This document shows positions 19,618-22,033 of a stretch of DNA of 22,033 nt, in pieces. The translations under genes were made by a program, and so were the position numbers. This DNA comes from a virus. The notes beneath the pieces were generated by a model, which was given only the letters and a program-made list of their open reading frames with translations, did not search any database and was not told the origin of the DNA. Every line of letters starts with the position of its first letter. Within the stretch, counting starts at the first letter, position 1. The DNA is taken from IMG/VR virus record IMGVR_UViG_3300020474_000136, positions 1 to 22,033 of that record; one strand, 5' to 3'.

Positions 19618-22033
19618 ATAGGTAATTCAAGAATATGCACTGTATCTGTAGATAAAGGTGCGTCTCCTGAGGAGAATACCACGTTTGCACCATTGGAATC
19701 AACAGTATAGTTAGTGCCTGGAACTTGTGCAACACCATTTAAGAATACTATTACTGAATTTTCAGTATGTTGAATACCACCAGTATAAGTGCTAATAGCA
19801 AATGTAAGTCCTGAACCGTTTCCTACATAACTTTTCTTTTTATATTTGGCAGCTGTTACACCACCAGTTCCAGTAACAGTTAAGTCTCCGTCTATTCTTA
19901 CAGAACCATTTATGTTTGCCCTGTAAGGAGATGTAGGAGCAACACCAAGACCAATCCTCGTGACACCAGAGTCATTAATAACATTGATTTGACCAGTATC
20001 CGTGATACCAAACTCATACCATGAAGCTCCGTAATAAATCCAACCAAGAGATTTGCCAGGTGACCAGTTGATGTTATAAACAATATCACCGTCACCAGGC
20101 GTATCGTATCCTGTGATATTAGCGAAACTTGGATTTCCTGAGGCATCTTCGGGTGCTAGTAATGTTTGCTTAATTACCGTACCATCTTGGTTATTGTAGG
20201 TAAATTTCTTAGCGGTTATATTATTTGTAAATGTAGATTGCCCTTGGAATGTGACAGGACCTGCAAATATAGATTCAAGTGCGTTAGATGCACCACCAAT
20301 AACAGTCAGTTTATCAGTCAATACTAATTCAGAGAAAGTTTCAATAGTTGTATTCTCTTCACCAATAACATTTAATTGAGCAATATCTTCGTTAGTAACC
20401 TGACCTGTAACTGGGTTGATAATTTGGTTACCAATGAATAGGTCACCATTTGAGTTTAGTCCTGAGTAGAATGAAACTCCTCCCTCTTCTTTAATTGACT
20501 GTGAGAATTTAATTTGGTTAGCATCTAGAGTTTCTACCTGAGTTTGAGGGAAGGCAGTTGAGTAGTTACCTGGACCAAAACCAAGGTATTCAAACGTATG
20601 GTTTCCTGATCTTAGGATAGAGTGTCGTCTAAATTCTACATTGATAGGTGCAACTAATCCTGAATTATCCTCTCTTATATTAATCTTACGGGTTTCTTCA
20701 TCTCCTGCCCGTGCAGTCAGTTCAATGTTAGATAGACGTGCGTTAACAGAATCATAGTTAGGAGTTGTTCCTGGTTGTGTCCATCCAGTATCAGTCAGTA
20801 AGAATACTATTGCTTCTTTAGTAATCGATCTCTTAGGATCAAGTGCAGCAGTTGGTGTAGCACCATCAGTTGAGTTAACAAGACCTATAGTAACATTTGA
20901 AGCTTCAGAGACTGCAGCAGTAGGATCAGCAACTGGGTTGTCTCTATCAAATGTAGGATAAACTTCGTTAACGTTCTGTGAGAACTTTCTATCATCAAAG
21001 TTAGAAGTTGTTGGTGCGATAGATGCACATAATAGAGTTAGATAGTATATACCATCACTAACACCTCTTTCAAACTTTTGAACTGTCTCAATATCGTAAA
21101 TATAAAATGCACGTTGTAGATTATAAGTTGTAGTATCACTATTCAATGGTTGCATTACGAAACCAGAAATAGGATCTCTAGGTAGAGGATTAGTCTTATC
21201 CTTATCAATTACATAACGTACACGATAGGTTCTATCTTGTAAATCTCTTGGATCGGGGATCCTCTTTAAGAATGTAGTAGGAGTGAAACTAACTGTATTA
21301 TATTGTGTATTATTTGCTAGTGCATTGTAGATAGTATTGCTAGTTGCAGAAACACTTAAATACCAACCACCAACAGCACCTGCAACACCATTAATTGTAT
21401 AAGTTCCACTATCATATTGTAAAGGTGATCCAGTTGCTCCTGCAGCTAAACCAGAAACACTAGGTCCATATGGAGATATGCTTGCTGACTGAACAGTTGC
21501 GGATGATGCTCCTTGTGCTACTAAAAGACAATTAATTTTATCTGCTACAGCACTACCACCAGTTCCATCTTGTCTTGCTCCAACTGCGAAACCCTGAACT
21601 CTAGTTGTTGGAGGAGACGCTTCAACAGTATAACCATATAAGTATAGTCTTGTTCCTGGTGTTCCACCTTGTCCAGATAGAGCAGTGTTAATTACTTTAG
21701 TTCTTTGAATATCAATGTTTACCCAGTTAACAGAAGTTTCTTCACCGAAGATCACGTTCCCGTTAACAGTTCCCGTATTTGCAGCAGAGAGTGTAATTAC
21801 TCTAGTATTTGTGTTGATGGATGAAATAATTGCACCACTAGCAACATTAGTTCCAGATACTGTCATACCTTGAATAAGACCATTTACTGATCCATCATTA
21901 GCAAGAGTAATTGTTAATGCACCACTAGTTCCTGTTGCAGTCGTTGAAATTGTATTGAGTGCTTTTGGAGGAATAATATGAGTTATAGCTCCTGCTTTAT
22001 CTTTCGAGAATGATTTTGCTTTGAATCCTGCTG
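19614..22033 (-). CDS. Large virion structural / tail-fibre protein, 5' end outside the window (last 805 aa)
   Basis: The frame is open to the window edge; the first Met at 21866 is internal, since coding-like sequence (AGFKAKSFSKDKAGAITHII) continues upstream. The visible part is Thr/Ser/Gly/Asn-rich beta structure typical of large cyanophage structural proteins. It contains a trimeric-fibre-like segment (VINDSGVTRIGLGVAP and NINGSVRIDGDLTVTG) and ends with a C-terminal domain, SVIVFLNGVAQVPGTNYTVD to TVHILELPI, which I recognise as a repeated end-domain of cyanophage fibre proteins. The exact T4 counterpart is not clear. It heads the fibre gene series. Confidence 0.85.
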   Translation of the reverse strand, partial: AGFKAKSFSKDKAGAITHIIPPKALNTISTTATGTSGALTITLANDGSVNGLIQGMTVSGTNVASGAIISSINTNTRVITLSAANTGTVNGNVIFGEETSVNWVNIDIQRTKVINTALSGQGGTPGTRLYLYGYTVEASPPTTRVQGFAVGARQDGTGGSAVADKINCLLVAQGASSATVQSASISPYGPSVSGLAAGATGSPLQYDSGTYTINGVAGAVGGWYLSVSATSNTIYNALANNTQYNTVSFTPTTFLKRIPDPRDLQDRTYRVRYVIDKDKTNPLPRDPISGFVMQPLNSDTTTYNLQRAFYIYDIETVQKFERGVSDGIYYLTLLCASIAPTTSNFDDRKFSQNVNEVYPTFDRDNPVADPTAAVSEASNVTIGLVNSTDGATPTAALDPKRSITKEAIVFLLTDTGWTQPGTTPNYDSVNARLSNIELTARAGDEETRKINIREDNSGLVAPINVEFRRHSILRSGNHTFEYLGFGPGNYSTAFPQTQVETLDANQIKFSQSIKEEGGVSFYSGLNSNGDLFIGNQIINPVTGQVTNEDIAQLNVIGEENTTIETFSELVLTDKLTVIGGASNALESIFAGPVTFQGQSTFTNNITAKKFTYNNQDGTVIKQTLLAPEDASGNPSFANITGYDTPGDGDIVYNINWSPGKSLGWIYYGASWYEFGITDTGQINVINDSGVTRIGLGVAPTSPYRANINGSVRIDGDLTVTGTGGVTAAKYKKKSYVGNGSGLTFAISTYTGGIQHTENSVIVFLNGVAQVPGTNYTVDSNGANVVFSSGDAPLSTDTVHILELPI

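Overview
The window looks like part of a T4-like marine myovirus genome, most probably a cyanophage (a relative of the Prochlorococcus/Synechococcus myoviruses); a pelagiphage-type myovirus is the main alternative. This rests on AT-rich sequence, tight packing with ATGA and TAATG junctions, T4-type late promoter boxes (CTAAATA or GATAAATA) in front of structural genes, and several gene types characteristic of these phages: a row of 2-oxoglutarate/Fe(II) oxygenases, a NodU-type carbamoyltransferase, the small MAHYAKIS protein and long mosaic tail-fibre genes. These assignments come from reading motifs, not from database searches.

Layout, in the direction of transcription on the minus strand (right to left). 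22033-15324: virion region with the 3' part of a large structural protein, a small fibre protein, three tandem paralogous fibres with fibrinogen-like C-termini, and a glycine-rich, Pro-Gly-rich adhesin-like fibre. 15377-13737: one plus-strand gene, the carbamoyltransferase, which converges on and overlaps the glycine-rich fibre gene. 13688-9624: five 2OG-Fe(II)/cupin-type oxygenases interrupted by two probable fibre-associated small proteins. 9558-8207: four small unknown genes and one more oxygenase-like gene. 8180-5614: a long, apparently structured leader or ncRNA, a restriction-endonuclease-like protein, a small adenine-type methyltransferase and a ParB-like protein. 5546-3358: an SF2 helicase and an SPPY-type DNA methyltransferase. 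3272-1: a block of tiny unknown genes, several below the usual ORF size cut-off.

The most striking non-coding signal is a repeated regulatory module. Nine times between positions 26 and 9638 the sequence carries, on the minus strand, an imperfect palindrome (about GTGACAGT-N6-AGTGKCAC) followed 28-33 nt later by a sigma70-like -10 box (TATAAT) and a similar initial transcribed region (GTAT...AACAAA). Each palindrome lies at or just after the end of one gene cluster, so the left 10 kb is cut into successive small operons, each starting with this module. This suggests a phage regulon controlled by one unidentified DNA-binding protein or RNA-level signal.

Second themes: (i) two methyltransferases plus an endonuclease-like gene, pointing to DNA modification or host-DNA attack; (ii) six or seven oxygenases, some prolyl-4-hydroxylase-like, near a fibre rich in Pro-Gly, raising the possibility that the phage hydroxylates its own tail fibre; (iii) a transcription start that coincides with one side of an 11-bp stem closing a roughly 140-nt domain, a candidate new RNA.
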